Source: Phycisphaerae bacterium
Lineage (GTDB): Bacteria; Planctomycetota; Phycisphaerae; Phycisphaerales; UBA1924
Assembly: GCA_016873295.1 (NCBI GenBank)
Contig: VGXM01000001.1
Coordinates: forward strand, 153,716-217,715
DNA length: 64,000 nucleotides
Reading direction: 5' to 3'
Part shown: in pieces, positions 28,445 through 35,331 of the stretch
How the letters are laid out: every line of letters starts with the position of its first letter
How positions within the stretch are numbered: position 1 is the first letter of the stretch
Notes under the pieces: generated by a model
The model's input: the letters and a program-made list of their open reading frames with translations, nothing else
Told to the model about the DNA's origin: nothing
The model's database searches: none
Program-made: the position numbers and the translations under genes

Positions 28445-28540
28445 CTGAACAACCCAGCCTGAGCGGGACAGGCGTCCCGCCTGTCCCGAGAATCACAGGC
28501 CCGCGCGCACGCGCCGGTCCTTCGCGCCCCGGTTGTTCAG
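28445..28540. repeat. 96-base palindromic element
   Basis: Outer arms CTGAACAACC (28445-28454) and GGTTGTTCAG (28531-28540) are exact inverse copies. Inside is a perfect 11-base stem, CGGGACAGGCG (28464-28474), loop TCC, CGCCTGTCCCG (28478-28488). GAGCGGGAC before the inner stem also precedes the TCC-loop hairpin at 21923. It lies between the transporter and the lipoprotein gene. Confidence 0.6.
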
Positions 28541-28607
28541 ATGCCCCTGACCATCGCCGGCGCGGGCATGGCATGCTATGATCGAGCGCTACGAAAGGAG
28601 GCGCCTC

Positions 28608-29105
28608 ATGCGCGCCGCACGGAAGTTGGCCGCGATCGGCGCGTGTGTGCTGTCGGCGCTCCTGGGCGCTTGTCAAGCCAGGATCGCGGGACCGTTCCCC
28701 AAGGAAGTGGTCATCGAGGTCGAGACCAGGGCGCACACGATCGTCTTCGACCAGGAAGCCGAGCGCCCGCCAGACTACGTGCCCCTGATCACGATGCACC
28801 AGGGGCGGCGGCACGAGGGCCTTCTGCTCATCCCCGGGTCGGGTTCCTGGGGCGGCCCGCCGTTTCATGTGCGTCACAGGGGCACGCTCGGGGGCTACTC
28901 CCTCAGGGTGCCGCAGCAGGTCCGGCGCAGCCACGAGGGCGTCTGGGATATCGACTTCGCCGGCAGCATCAGCATGACCTCCCAGGCCGTGGAGGCCGCG
29001 GCACACACGCCCATACCCGTCCGCATCCCCGTGACGGTCCCCATCCGAGGAATTGGCAAGCCCAGGATTCCCTTGGAAGGCGAGATTCCACGGTTGTATC
29101 GGTAA
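28608..29105 (+). CDS. Lipoprotein of unknown function
   Basis: Start ATG 28608 is fixed by AAAGGAGG at 28593-28600, seven bases upstream; an in-frame ATG ten codons earlier has no such site. The 165-residue product starts RAARKLAAIGACVLSALLGA followed by Cys: a signal peptide with a lipobox (L-L-G-A-C), cysteine near residue 22. The mature part (VVIEVETRAHTIVFDQEAER, HQGRRHEGLLLIPGSGSWGG, VWDIDFAGSISMTSQAVEAA) is mostly beta-strand in character and ends in a proline-rich stretch. I recognise no family. It lies between the two halves of a broken duplication and 27 bases before the metalloprotease gene, probably in one operon. Confidence 0.75.
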   Translation: MRAARKLAAIGACVLSALLGACQARIAGPFPKEVVIEVETRAHTIVFDQEAERPPDYVPLITMHQGRRHEGLLLIPGSGSWGGPPFHVRHRGTLGGYSLRVPQQVRRSHEGVWDIDFAGSISMTSQAVEAAAHTPIPVRIPVTVPIRGIGKPRIPLEGEIPRLYR

Positions 29106-29132
29106 AACCGACAGACCCAGGAAGCGAAAGCC

Positions 29133-31040
29133 ATGATTCCAGCATGCCTTGTCGGACGTGCCCTCATCGCCACGGCTTTGGGCACCGCAGCTATGGCTGC
29201 GCGAGCACACTCGGATGACCAGCGCGTGGTCAGCGCCGTTCCCCTCCGTCTCAGCGTGGGCCCGACGGGCGAGTGGACACTGCACACGGCCCCCATCGAG
29301 CCGGCGCCGCTCGCCGCGGTGCGCCATCGCCTCCCGGATTCCATCCCCGTCGAACCGGCCAACACGCGGGGCGGGTTTGACCCCGGTCTGCGGCTCCAGC
29401 TCCTCCACGACCCGCGCTCTCCGAACCACCCCGTGCGCTACCCCGCCGAAGTCTGGCTCATGCCCGACGGTCGCTGGGTCATCGACGACGGCTTCCTGTC
29501 CCGCGGCGCGGGGTGGCAGCCGGACGACTGGTCGCGACCGCTGCCGCATTCCGTCTCGATGCCGGTGCGCATCTGCGTCGATACGGCGCTCGAACGCGTG
29601 GAGCCGGTCCGGGCCGTCGGCCGCCCCGAGCAGACCACGATCACGTACACCTACGCGCACGCCGGCGCGCCCGCGGGCATGAACGAGGCGGACGTTCGCC
29701 GCGCCCTCGACCGCGCCGCGGCAACCTGGCGTCAACTCCTGACACTGGAGGGTCTTGAGCTTGTCTTCGAGTTCTCCTGGCAATCGCTGCCGGCGGGCGT
29801 GCTCGCCGAGGCTAATGTGTACCTTGATCGGGACCACCGTTCCTACTTCGGAATCCGCGACGCCATGCAGGCGGCCATGAACGGGCCCGACTTCGACCCG
29901 TGGGAGGAGTTCGTCTACGACTTCCTCCCCGCCGGCACCTCGATCTCCTTCGCCCGCCTGGGAAACCCGAACGCGTCAACCACGCGCCTCATGCTCCCGG
30001 TGCCACTTCTCAACAAGTGGTACAACGCCCGCCTCGGGCGCGTGATGGTTACGACGTTCAACTCCAACTTCGCGGCGGCCGACTTCGACCTTGACGGGCG
30101 CGTGGGAACACCGCCCATCGACCCAACCGCGGTTGATTTCGAGGGCGTCGTCATCCATGAGATGGGGCACCACATGGGATTCGTGTCGGAGGCCGGCCTG
30201 GCGGCCCAGTTCCATCCCCACCTGTCGAACTGGGATCTCTTCCGTTTCGCGACCGCCCTGGGGCCCGACATCAATCCCCAGGAGTTTCAGACCGCCCACC
30301 GCCAACTCACGCGGGGCGAGGGCGCCATCGCGGCCACAGCGCTCAACAGCGCGACGCACGTGTACGACCTCGACAGCGGGAGCCAGACGGGCGAGGACTA
30401 CCAAGCGTCGCACTGGCGGGACTATCTCGTCGCGGATCCGGACTACATCGGCATGATGGACACGGGGCAAGAGCTGGGGGAATCCCTGCTGCTGAACAAC
30501 TCCTACTTCACGAGCGCGGACCTTCGGGCCTTCGACATCATGGGCTACGACATCGCTCAGAATGCAGTTGCTCCCGCGCCGGCGCCGGCGCAACCCGTCA
30601 ACCCCGCGCCCGGCCAGCCTCGCTCGCCGGTCGGGCCCATCGCGCTGGAGTGGTCGCCGGGGGTCGCGCCCGTCGACTACACGGTCTTCGTGCTCGATCG
30701 TGGGCCGATCGGCACGTGGCCCGGCGAGCTCGTCTGGCTGGAGCGCGACCTGGCCGGCCCGCCGAGCACCATCCCGCCCGACACGCTGCTCTTCAATCGC
30801 CGATACGACTGGACCGTGAGCACAAGCAACTGGCGCGGCTACGCCCGGGCCTCGTCGAACTTCAACACCGGCTTGTGCCAGGGGGACTGGAACGGGGACG
30901 CCGCCGTCGACTTCAACGACCTGCTCATGTTCCTGAACCTCTTCAATGCCCAGGACCCTCGCGCCGACATCGACGGAGACGGCGTCGTGGACTTCAACGA
31001 CTACCTGGCGTTCTTGAATCTCTACGGGGCCCCGTGCTGA
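29133..31040 (+). CDS. Secreted zinc metalloprotease (NF038122-like) with Cys-bracketed dockerin-like tail
   Basis: A 635-residue exported protease. A short hydrophobic lead ends near AAMAARAHS. The zinc site is VVIHEMGHHMGFVSEAG (HExxHxxGF, metzincin-like) around residue 346, preceded by FDLDGRVGTPPIDPTAVDFE. The region LRAFDIMGYDIAQ near residue 475 fits the Met-turn block of planctomycete proteases of this kind. A fibronectin-like domain (PVGPIALEWSPGVAPVDYTV) follows. The last 54 residues start CQGDWNGDAAVDFNDLLMFL and end in Cys, with two DxDGDG-type calcium loops each followed by DFND. An identical-length module ends the subtilase at 35332 and the repeat protein at 47995. Confidence 0.85.
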   Translation: MIPACLVGRALIATALGTAAMAARAHSDDQRVVSAVPLRLSVGPTGEWTLHTAPIEPAPLAAVRHRLPDSIPVEPANTRGGFDPGLRLQLLHDPRSPNHPVRYPAEVWLMPDGRWVIDDGFLSRGAGWQPDDWSRPLPHSVSMPVRICVDTALERVEPVRAVGRPEQTTITYTYAHAGAPAGMNEADVRRALDRAAATWRQLLTLEGLELVFEFSWQSLPAGVLAEANVYLDRDHRSYFGIRDAMQAAMNGPDFDPWEEFVYDFLPAGTSISFARLGNPNASTTRLMLPVPLLNKWYNARLGRVMVTTFNSNFAAADFDLDGRVGTPPIDPTAVDFEGVVIHEMGHHMGFVSEAGLAAQFHPHLSNWDLFRFATALGPDINPQEFQTAHRQLTRGEGAIAATALNSATHVYDLDSGSQTGEDYQASHWRDYLVADPDYIGMMDTGQELGESLLLNNSYFTSADLRAFDIMGYDIAQNAVAPAPAPAQPVNPAPGQPRSPVGPIALEWSPGVAPVDYTVFVLDRGPIGTWPGELVWLERDLAGPPSTIPPDTLLFNRRYDWTVSTSNWRGYARASSNFNTGLCQGDWNGDAAVDFNDLLMFLNLFNAQDPRADIDGDGVVDFNDYLAFLNLYGAPC

Positions 31041-31107
31041 TCCCGCCAGCGCGCCACGAATGAGGATCTGCCGCGTGCGCCGCGGGGCGCGACCGTCCGA
31101 CGCTCGC

Positions 31108-31211
31108 TGCACGAGATGGTCAAGGCCGGGTTCTGGCTCAACCTGGCGTCGATCGCGACGATCACGCTCGTGTGCTCCACGCTCGTCGGGCTCTTCCTGG
31201 GGATCGCGTGA
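31108..31211 (+). pseudogene. 3'-end remnant of a DASS transporter gene
   Basis: Bases 31108-31166 match 28184-28242, the end of the intact transporter gene, at 58 of 59 positions. The frame reads HEMVKAGFWLNLASIATITL, then VCSTLVGLFLGIA and a TGA (31209-31211). Nothing upstream belongs to a transporter. The stop abuts that of the convergent gene at 31212, as in the left copy. Confidence 0.8.
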
Positions 31212-31730
31212 TCAACCGGGCGACGCGGGCGGGCCGGGCGCCGGCGGATTGCCGCTCCTGGTTAGGACCCACGGCGTGAGGGGCTCGTCCGCCGCCCGCG
31301 CCGCGCCGAAGAGCGACCATGCCTTGATCACCGTCCCGTCCTCCGAAGCGGCGTGCAGCCCGACCTGGGCCGTCTTGCCCAGCAACAGGCGGTCGATCAG
31401 GAAGGCGACGATGCCGGCGTCCTCGGCGTCGTCGGTGCAGGCCCATTGGTCGGGGTCGCGGTTGACACTGCACTCGGCCACGTGGAACCGCTCCCCCTCC
31501 TTGCGGAACCGAACCTCATAGACACACACTCCCGTCCACGAGCGGTGGCAGTGCAGCACGTCGCCCTCCAGGAAGAGGAACCACTTGTCCTCCATCTGGC
31601 TTGGGATCAGGCCCCGGGCGATGCGGGCGTATTCCGAGGGCGAATACGAGCGTTCGAGCCTGATCAGCGCCCGCCGGGCGGGCAGGGGATGGTTCTCCCA
31701 CGATTCCCGATCCGCGGCTTGCTCGCGCAT
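31212..31730 (-). CDS. Uncharacterised cytoplasmic protein
   Basis: A 172-residue protein from ATG 31730, with GGAGAGG 4-10 bases upstream. No signal peptide or membrane segment. The central part, YSPSEYARIARGLIPSQMED then KWFLFLEGDVLHCHRSWTGV and CVYEVRFRKEGERFHVAECS, reads like a conserved globular domain that I have seen only in hypothetical proteins; it includes a 'MEDKWF...HRSWTG' core. A further block is EDAGIVAFLIDRLLLGKTAQ. The C-terminal 25 residues are proline-rich. A remnant of a second copy lies at 28287-28368. Neighbours give no functional clue. Confidence 0.7.
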   Translation of the reverse strand: MREQAADRESWENHPLPARRALIRLERSYSPSEYARIARGLIPSQMEDKWFLFLEGDVLHCHRSWTGVCVYEVRFRKEGERFHVAECSVNRDPDQWACTDDAEDAGIVAFLIDRLLLGKTAQVGLHAASEDGTVIKAWSLFGAARAADEPLTPWVLTRSGNPPAPGPPASPG

Positions 31731-31919
31731 TGGCCTCTCCGGACGCCGGGAGCAGGGCCCGATCCGGAGGATCATACGGGCTCCACTTGAACATCGCGCG
31801 CTGTTCGGCGCCCGGACGGGGAGCGAGGGCCTGGACCGCGCCGGCGCCGAGGCCTGGAACCGGATCACGCCGCCCGACATCCGCTCGACCTGCCACGCGG
31901 CACGGACAGAACGCACGAA

Positions 31920-32525
31920 CTAACCGGAGGCCGTATAGCCCGCCGAGCGCGTAGCCGCTCGATCGAAGTCGAGAGCGCCGCAGGAGTCGCAGCGTCCGCG
32001 CTCGTCCATCTGCCCCTTGAGGCAGACCTGGCACCGGAACGGATGGAGCAACTCCAGATCGGGTGCGCCGCACCCGCATTCGGGACACACGTTCCTGAGC
32101 AGACCTCGGCAGTCGTACCCGCAGTGCTGGCAGCGAACGCCGCGGGGTATGACCCAGACACGCCACCGGGAATGGGCGATCGCGGCCGTGCTGACCTGCG
32201 CCCCCAGGGCCACGGCGGCGCCGAGCAGCGGATGCAGGGTGCCCAGCCCGATGCCGAGCGGGACGCTGACGCCCATTACGAGCGGGAGCGACCGCCCCAG
32301 TCGCGTTCCCCACAGCAGCGGCAGAAGGTACACGAGCGAGCCCAGCCCGAGCAGCCCTCCGTGGATCGCCATCAGCGGCGCGAACGCCAGCACGAAGAGC
32401 GCCGGCTCGCCGAGCATCACGACGCAGAAGAGGAAGATGGCGCCGGTGCCCATGACACCGCCGGCGATGACCGCGGCCCCGGCGATCAACACCGCGTCGC
32501 CGAAGTCGCGCTGGAGCCGCCGCAT
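31920..32525 (-). CDS. Membrane protein with C-terminal zinc ribbons
   Basis: A 201-residue protein with about four membrane segments (near residues 12-35, 39-60, 64-80 and 95-120) followed by a cysteine-rich cytoplasmic tail. The tail opens GVRCQHCGYDCRGLLRNVCP then ECGCGAP, the CxxCGYD-RGL...CPECG zinc ribbon common in planctomycete small membrane proteins. A second set of pairs, CQVCLKGQMDERGRCDSCGA, follows. The function is unknown; zinc ribbons of this kind may contact protein or nucleic acid. The 189 bases before its neighbour's start hold no further gene. Confidence 0.75.
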   Translation of the reverse strand: MRRLQRDFGDAVLIAGAAVIAGGVMGTGAIFLFCVVMLGEPALFVLAFAPLMAIHGGLLGLGSLVYLLPLLWGTRLGRSLPLVMGVSVPLGIGLGTLHPLLGAAVALGAQVSTAAIAHSRWRVWVIPRGVRCQHCGYDCRGLLRNVCPECGCGAPDLELLHPFRCQVCLKGQMDERGRCDSCGALDFDRAATRSAGYTASG

Positions 32526-32574
32526 TCTCCGGAGTACGGAGTGCCGCGCCCCGCGGTTCGGGCGGCGCGAGCCT

Positions 32575-34083
32575 CTACACCCTTGCCGCCGCCCCGATGG
32601 TCATCTTGACGGGCACCGCCGTCGGGCGGACGCGCCGCTCGAACTCGTGCCAGAACTTGTTCATGATGGTGCGGATGGCCCAGTTGTTGCCGTCCGCCAG
32701 CCCGCAGATGGTCGTGCCCGGCATCGCGCCCATGCCCGTGGCGATCTCCAGGGCCAGGTCCAGGTCCTTGGTCCGCCCGTTCCCCTCCTCGACGCGGGAC
32801 ATGAGCTGGTAGAGCCACCCGGAGCCCTCGCGGCAGGGGGTGCACTGCCCGCAGCTCTCGTGCTTGAAGAACCGGGCGATGTTGCGGGCCACGCCCACCA
32901 TGTCCGTGTCCTCGTCGAAGACCGTCGGGCAGGCCGTCCCCAGGCCCAGCACGTTGTGCTTGCGCCCGACGTCGAAGTCCATCTCGGCGTCGAACTGGTC
33001 GGGCCCGACGACGCCCGTGGAGACGCCGCCGACGATGGCGGCCTTGAACTTCTTGCCGCCCCGCATCCCGCCGCAGAGCTCCTCGACGATCACGCGCAGG
33101 GGCACGCCCAGCTCCAGCTCGAAGCACCCGGGCCGGTGGACGTGCCCGGAGACGCCCATGAGCTTGGTGCCGAAGGAGGGGGGACCGCCCACGGTGCTGG
33201 CGACGCCCTGCTTGCCGAACCACTCGCTCCCGTGCTCCACGATGCTCGGCACGTGCGCCAGGGTCTCCACGTTGTTGATGATCGTGGGCCTGCCGAAGAG
33301 GCCCTTGACGGCGGGGAAGGGGGGCTTGATGCGGGGCCAGCCGCGCTTGCCCTCCAGGGCTTCGAGCAGCGCGGTCTCCTCGCCGCAGATATACGCCCCC
33401 GCGCCGCGGTGCACGTAGCACTCCACGTGGAAGCGCTGCCCCGACGGGTTGGAGTCGCGGGCGGCGCCGACGACGTCCCTGCCGGCGTCGAAGAGGGCCA
33501 GTTGCGGGTGCCTGGAGTCTCTGCCCCCGTTGCCGAAGACGCCCGCCGCGTAGGCCTCCTTCAACGCCCGCTCCAGCACCTCCGCCTCGTGGTGATACTC
33601 GCCCCGGATGAAGATGTACGCCACGTTCAGGCGGCACGCGTAGCACGTGATCGCGATGCCCTCGAGCACCAGGTGCGGGTCGTAGTCCATCAGGAGCCGG
33701 TCCTTGAAGGTGCCCGGCTCGCTCTCGTCGGCGTTGACGGCCAGGTAGCGCGGGCCCGCGTCCTTCCCCTCCTCGACCTTGGGCAGGAAGGTCCACTTCA
33801 GCCCGGTGGGGAACCCCGCCCCGCCGCGACCCCGCAACTGGCTCTTCTTGACCTCGTCGACGAGGTCGGCGGGCTTCATGGCGAGGGCCTTCTTGAGGCC
33901 CTCGTAGCCGCCCGTCTTGAGGTACTCGTCGAGGGTGACGACGTGCCGCCCCTTGGGGTCGGCGTAGGGCCAGCTCGGGATGCGCCGGGTGAGGACGGGC
34001 CCGCCGCCGTGCGCGAGGGCCCCGAGGTGGGGGTTGACCTTTCCGGAGGGCTTCGCGGTAAGTCCTTGGGCGTGGAAGGGCAT
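32575..34083 (-). CDS. nuoF: NADH-quinone oxidoreductase subunit F
   Basis: NADH- and FMN-binding subunit of complex I or a related hydrogenase/formate dehydrogenase diaphorase. Start ATG 34083 gives 502 residues, some 60-80 more than most NuoF. Landmarks: KKSQLRGRGGAGFPTGLKW (FMN/NADH loop), VNADESEPGTFKDRLLM, GAGAYICGEETALLEALEG, RPTIINNVETLAHVP, and the iron-sulfur motif ESCGQCTPCREGSGWLYQL with a further C later (GTTICGLADG) to complete the 4Fe-4S ligands. Extra residues occur at the N-terminus and near GRDSRHPQLALFDAGRD. No other nuo gene is in the window, so its complex is encoded elsewhere. The palindromic repeats fill the space upstream. Confidence 0.93.
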   Translation of the reverse strand: MPFHAQGLTAKPSGKVNPHLGALAHGGGPVLTRRIPSWPYADPKGRHVVTLDEYLKTGGYEGLKKALAMKPADLVDEVKKSQLRGRGGAGFPTGLKWTFLPKVEEGKDAGPRYLAVNADESEPGTFKDRLLMDYDPHLVLEGIAITCYACRLNVAYIFIRGEYHHEAEVLERALKEAYAAGVFGNGGRDSRHPQLALFDAGRDVVGAARDSNPSGQRFHVECYVHRGAGAYICGEETALLEALEGKRGWPRIKPPFPAVKGLFGRPTIINNVETLAHVPSIVEHGSEWFGKQGVASTVGGPPSFGTKLMGVSGHVHRPGCFELELGVPLRVIVEELCGGMRGGKKFKAAIVGGVSTGVVGPDQFDAEMDFDVGRKHNVLGLGTACPTVFDEDTDMVGVARNIARFFKHESCGQCTPCREGSGWLYQLMSRVEEGNGRTKDLDLALEIATGMGAMPGTTICGLADGNNWAIRTIMNKFWHEFERRVRPTAVPVKMTIGAAARV

Positions 34084-34139
34084 GGCGGCGTCAGTGTAGG
34101 AGCCGGAGCCACCGCGACCGCTGCCGCGGCGCGCTCCCA

Positions 34140-34329
34140 GTGGCGCGAGTCGGAAGTCCGTGGACGGAGCGCCCCGGGTGCCACGGGTCATCGGGCGCTT
34201 CGCCCGATGACCCGTGCGGCTGTTCGACGCCCGTCCGGAGGCCGGCACGGGCGAGCCGCCGGGCGGCTCGCCCGTGGCACCCGCAGCGCCCGCCGGCGCC
34301 TTGGTGCACGTTCTTCCGACTCGCGCCAC
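34140..34329 (+). repeat. Palindromic element with 16-base perfect terminal inverted repeats, copy 1
   Basis: 190 bases bounded by GTGGCGCGAGTCGGAA (34140-34155) and its exact inverse TTCCGACTCGCGCCAC (34314-34329). Inside are two strong hairpins: CACGGGTCATCGGGCG-CTT-CGCCCGATGACCCGTG (16-base perfect stem), and CACGGGCGAGCC...GGCTCGCCCGTG. GTGCCACGGG begins the first and CCCGTGGCAC ends the second, so the arms also pair with each other. It has no coding content. Copy 2 starts two bases later. Confidence 0.85.
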
Positions 34330-34331
34330 GA

Positions 34332-34521
34332 GTGGCGCGAGTCGGAAGTCCGTGAACGGAGCGCTCCGGGTGCCACGGGTCATCGGGCGCTTCGCCCGAT
34401 GACCCGTGCGGCTGTTCGACGCCCGTCCGGAGGCCGGCACGGGCGAGCCGCCGGGCGGCTCGCCCGTGGCACCCGCGGCGTCCGCCGGCGCCTTGGTGCG
34501 CGTTCTGCCGACTCGCGCTCC
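34332..34521 (+). repeat. Palindromic element, copy 2 (tandem)
   Basis: A near-identical 190-base copy beginning GTGGCGCGAGTCGGAA (34332-34347). Its right end is degraded (TGCCGACTCGCGCTCC, 34506-34521) and runs into the stop codon of the next minus-strand gene (34521-34523). Differences from copy 1 are few, e.g. GTGAACGGAGCGCT for GTGGACGGAGCGCC and GCGTTCTGCC for ACGTTCTTCC. Confidence 0.85.
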
Positions 34522-35288
34522 TAGCGCCGCCCCGCTGCCTCCGTCCGGAAGACGGCCTTGAGCGTTCCGTTCTCCACCGAAAGCGACAGCAGCCGCACGC
34601 GCCGACCGTCCTCCAAACGGATCGCCGGCACCTCGGTGATGGGCGTCCGCCCGTCAAGGGCGCCCAGGAGCCGCGCGACCAGGGCTCGGGCCTTGGGGTC
34701 GCCCGCCGAGCCCCTGGGCAGATACCGGTCCGCGGCCCGCCGGGCCTGCCCCGAGGCCCAGTCGAGCGGGATGGGCAGGCGTCCGATCGCCAGGCGCTCC
34801 GCGGGGATCCACAGCCCGCCCTCCTTGTCGACGAACGGGCGGAAGCGCGCGCTCAAGACGCGCGTCGTCTCCCCGCTGCGCACGCGCACGCCCAGGTCCA
34901 CCGAGGACCCCCGGAATCGCACCTGGGCCACCTCGACCGACTCGGCCGCACCGCCCCATTCCTGGTTCGCCAGCCAGCGCGGCAGCAGCGTCGCCAGCCA
35001 CGCGTTGGCCTCTTCATGCCCGAGCGAGAGCCCCCAGGGCTCGCTGGCCCACCCCCGGTCGTCGGGCGTGCGCACCGGGTCGGTGGCGCGGACCGCGGTC
35101 AGCTCGGTGAGCACCACGCCCTGGACGGCCTGAGCGATGCGGCGGGCGTCGCCGTCGTCGGGCCCGGGCGGGTCGAACCAGCCCGGCGAGACCACCGTGA
35201 GCGACGCCAGCAGGATGAGCAGCACCGACGTCGCGCCGACGAGCACGACGCCCGCGCCCAGCCACACCCGGGTTCGCTCGACCCCCAT
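34521..35288 (-). CDS. Single-pass membrane protein of unknown function
   Basis: From ATG 35288 the product has 255 residues; a GTG nine codons upstream is an alternative start, and neither has a clear ribosome site. A membrane segment lies at about residues 9-30 (VWLGAGVVLVGATSVLLILL). The rest, probably outside the membrane, includes WGLSLGHEEANAWLATLLPR, VAQVRFRGSSVDLGVRVRSG and ADRYLPRGSAGDPKARALVA. The pattern (N-terminal anchor, 'seeeaNawL..rlp.wl.n') recalls planctomycete proteins of unknown function that carry a LEA-like beta domain. It sits 43 bases downstream of the subtilase gene. Its stop lies at the edge of the second palindromic repeat. Confidence 0.7.
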   Translation of the reverse strand: MGVERTRVWLGAGVVLVGATSVLLILLASLTVVSPGWFDPPGPDDGDARRIAQAVQGVVLTELTAVRATDPVRTPDDRGWASEPWGLSLGHEEANAWLATLLPRWLANQEWGGAAESVEVAQVRFRGSSVDLGVRVRSGETTRVLSARFRPFVDKEGGLWIPAERLAIGRLPIPLDWASGQARRAADRYLPRGSAGDPKARALVARLLGALDGRTPITEVPAIRLEDGRRVRLLSLSVENGTLKAVFRTEAAGRR

Positions 35289-35331
35289 GCGCACGGACAA
35301 TGCTGGCACGCCCACCGCCGCGAGGCAAGTG

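Noticed and set aside
31731..31919. Small gene in the gap before the zinc-ribbon gene
   Set aside because: Frames here lack a ribosome site and recognisable composition; best seen as intergenic.
34140..34521. Insertion sequence copies
   Set aside because: The units have terminal inverted repeats but are only 190 bases and encode nothing; they are described as non-autonomous elements instead.
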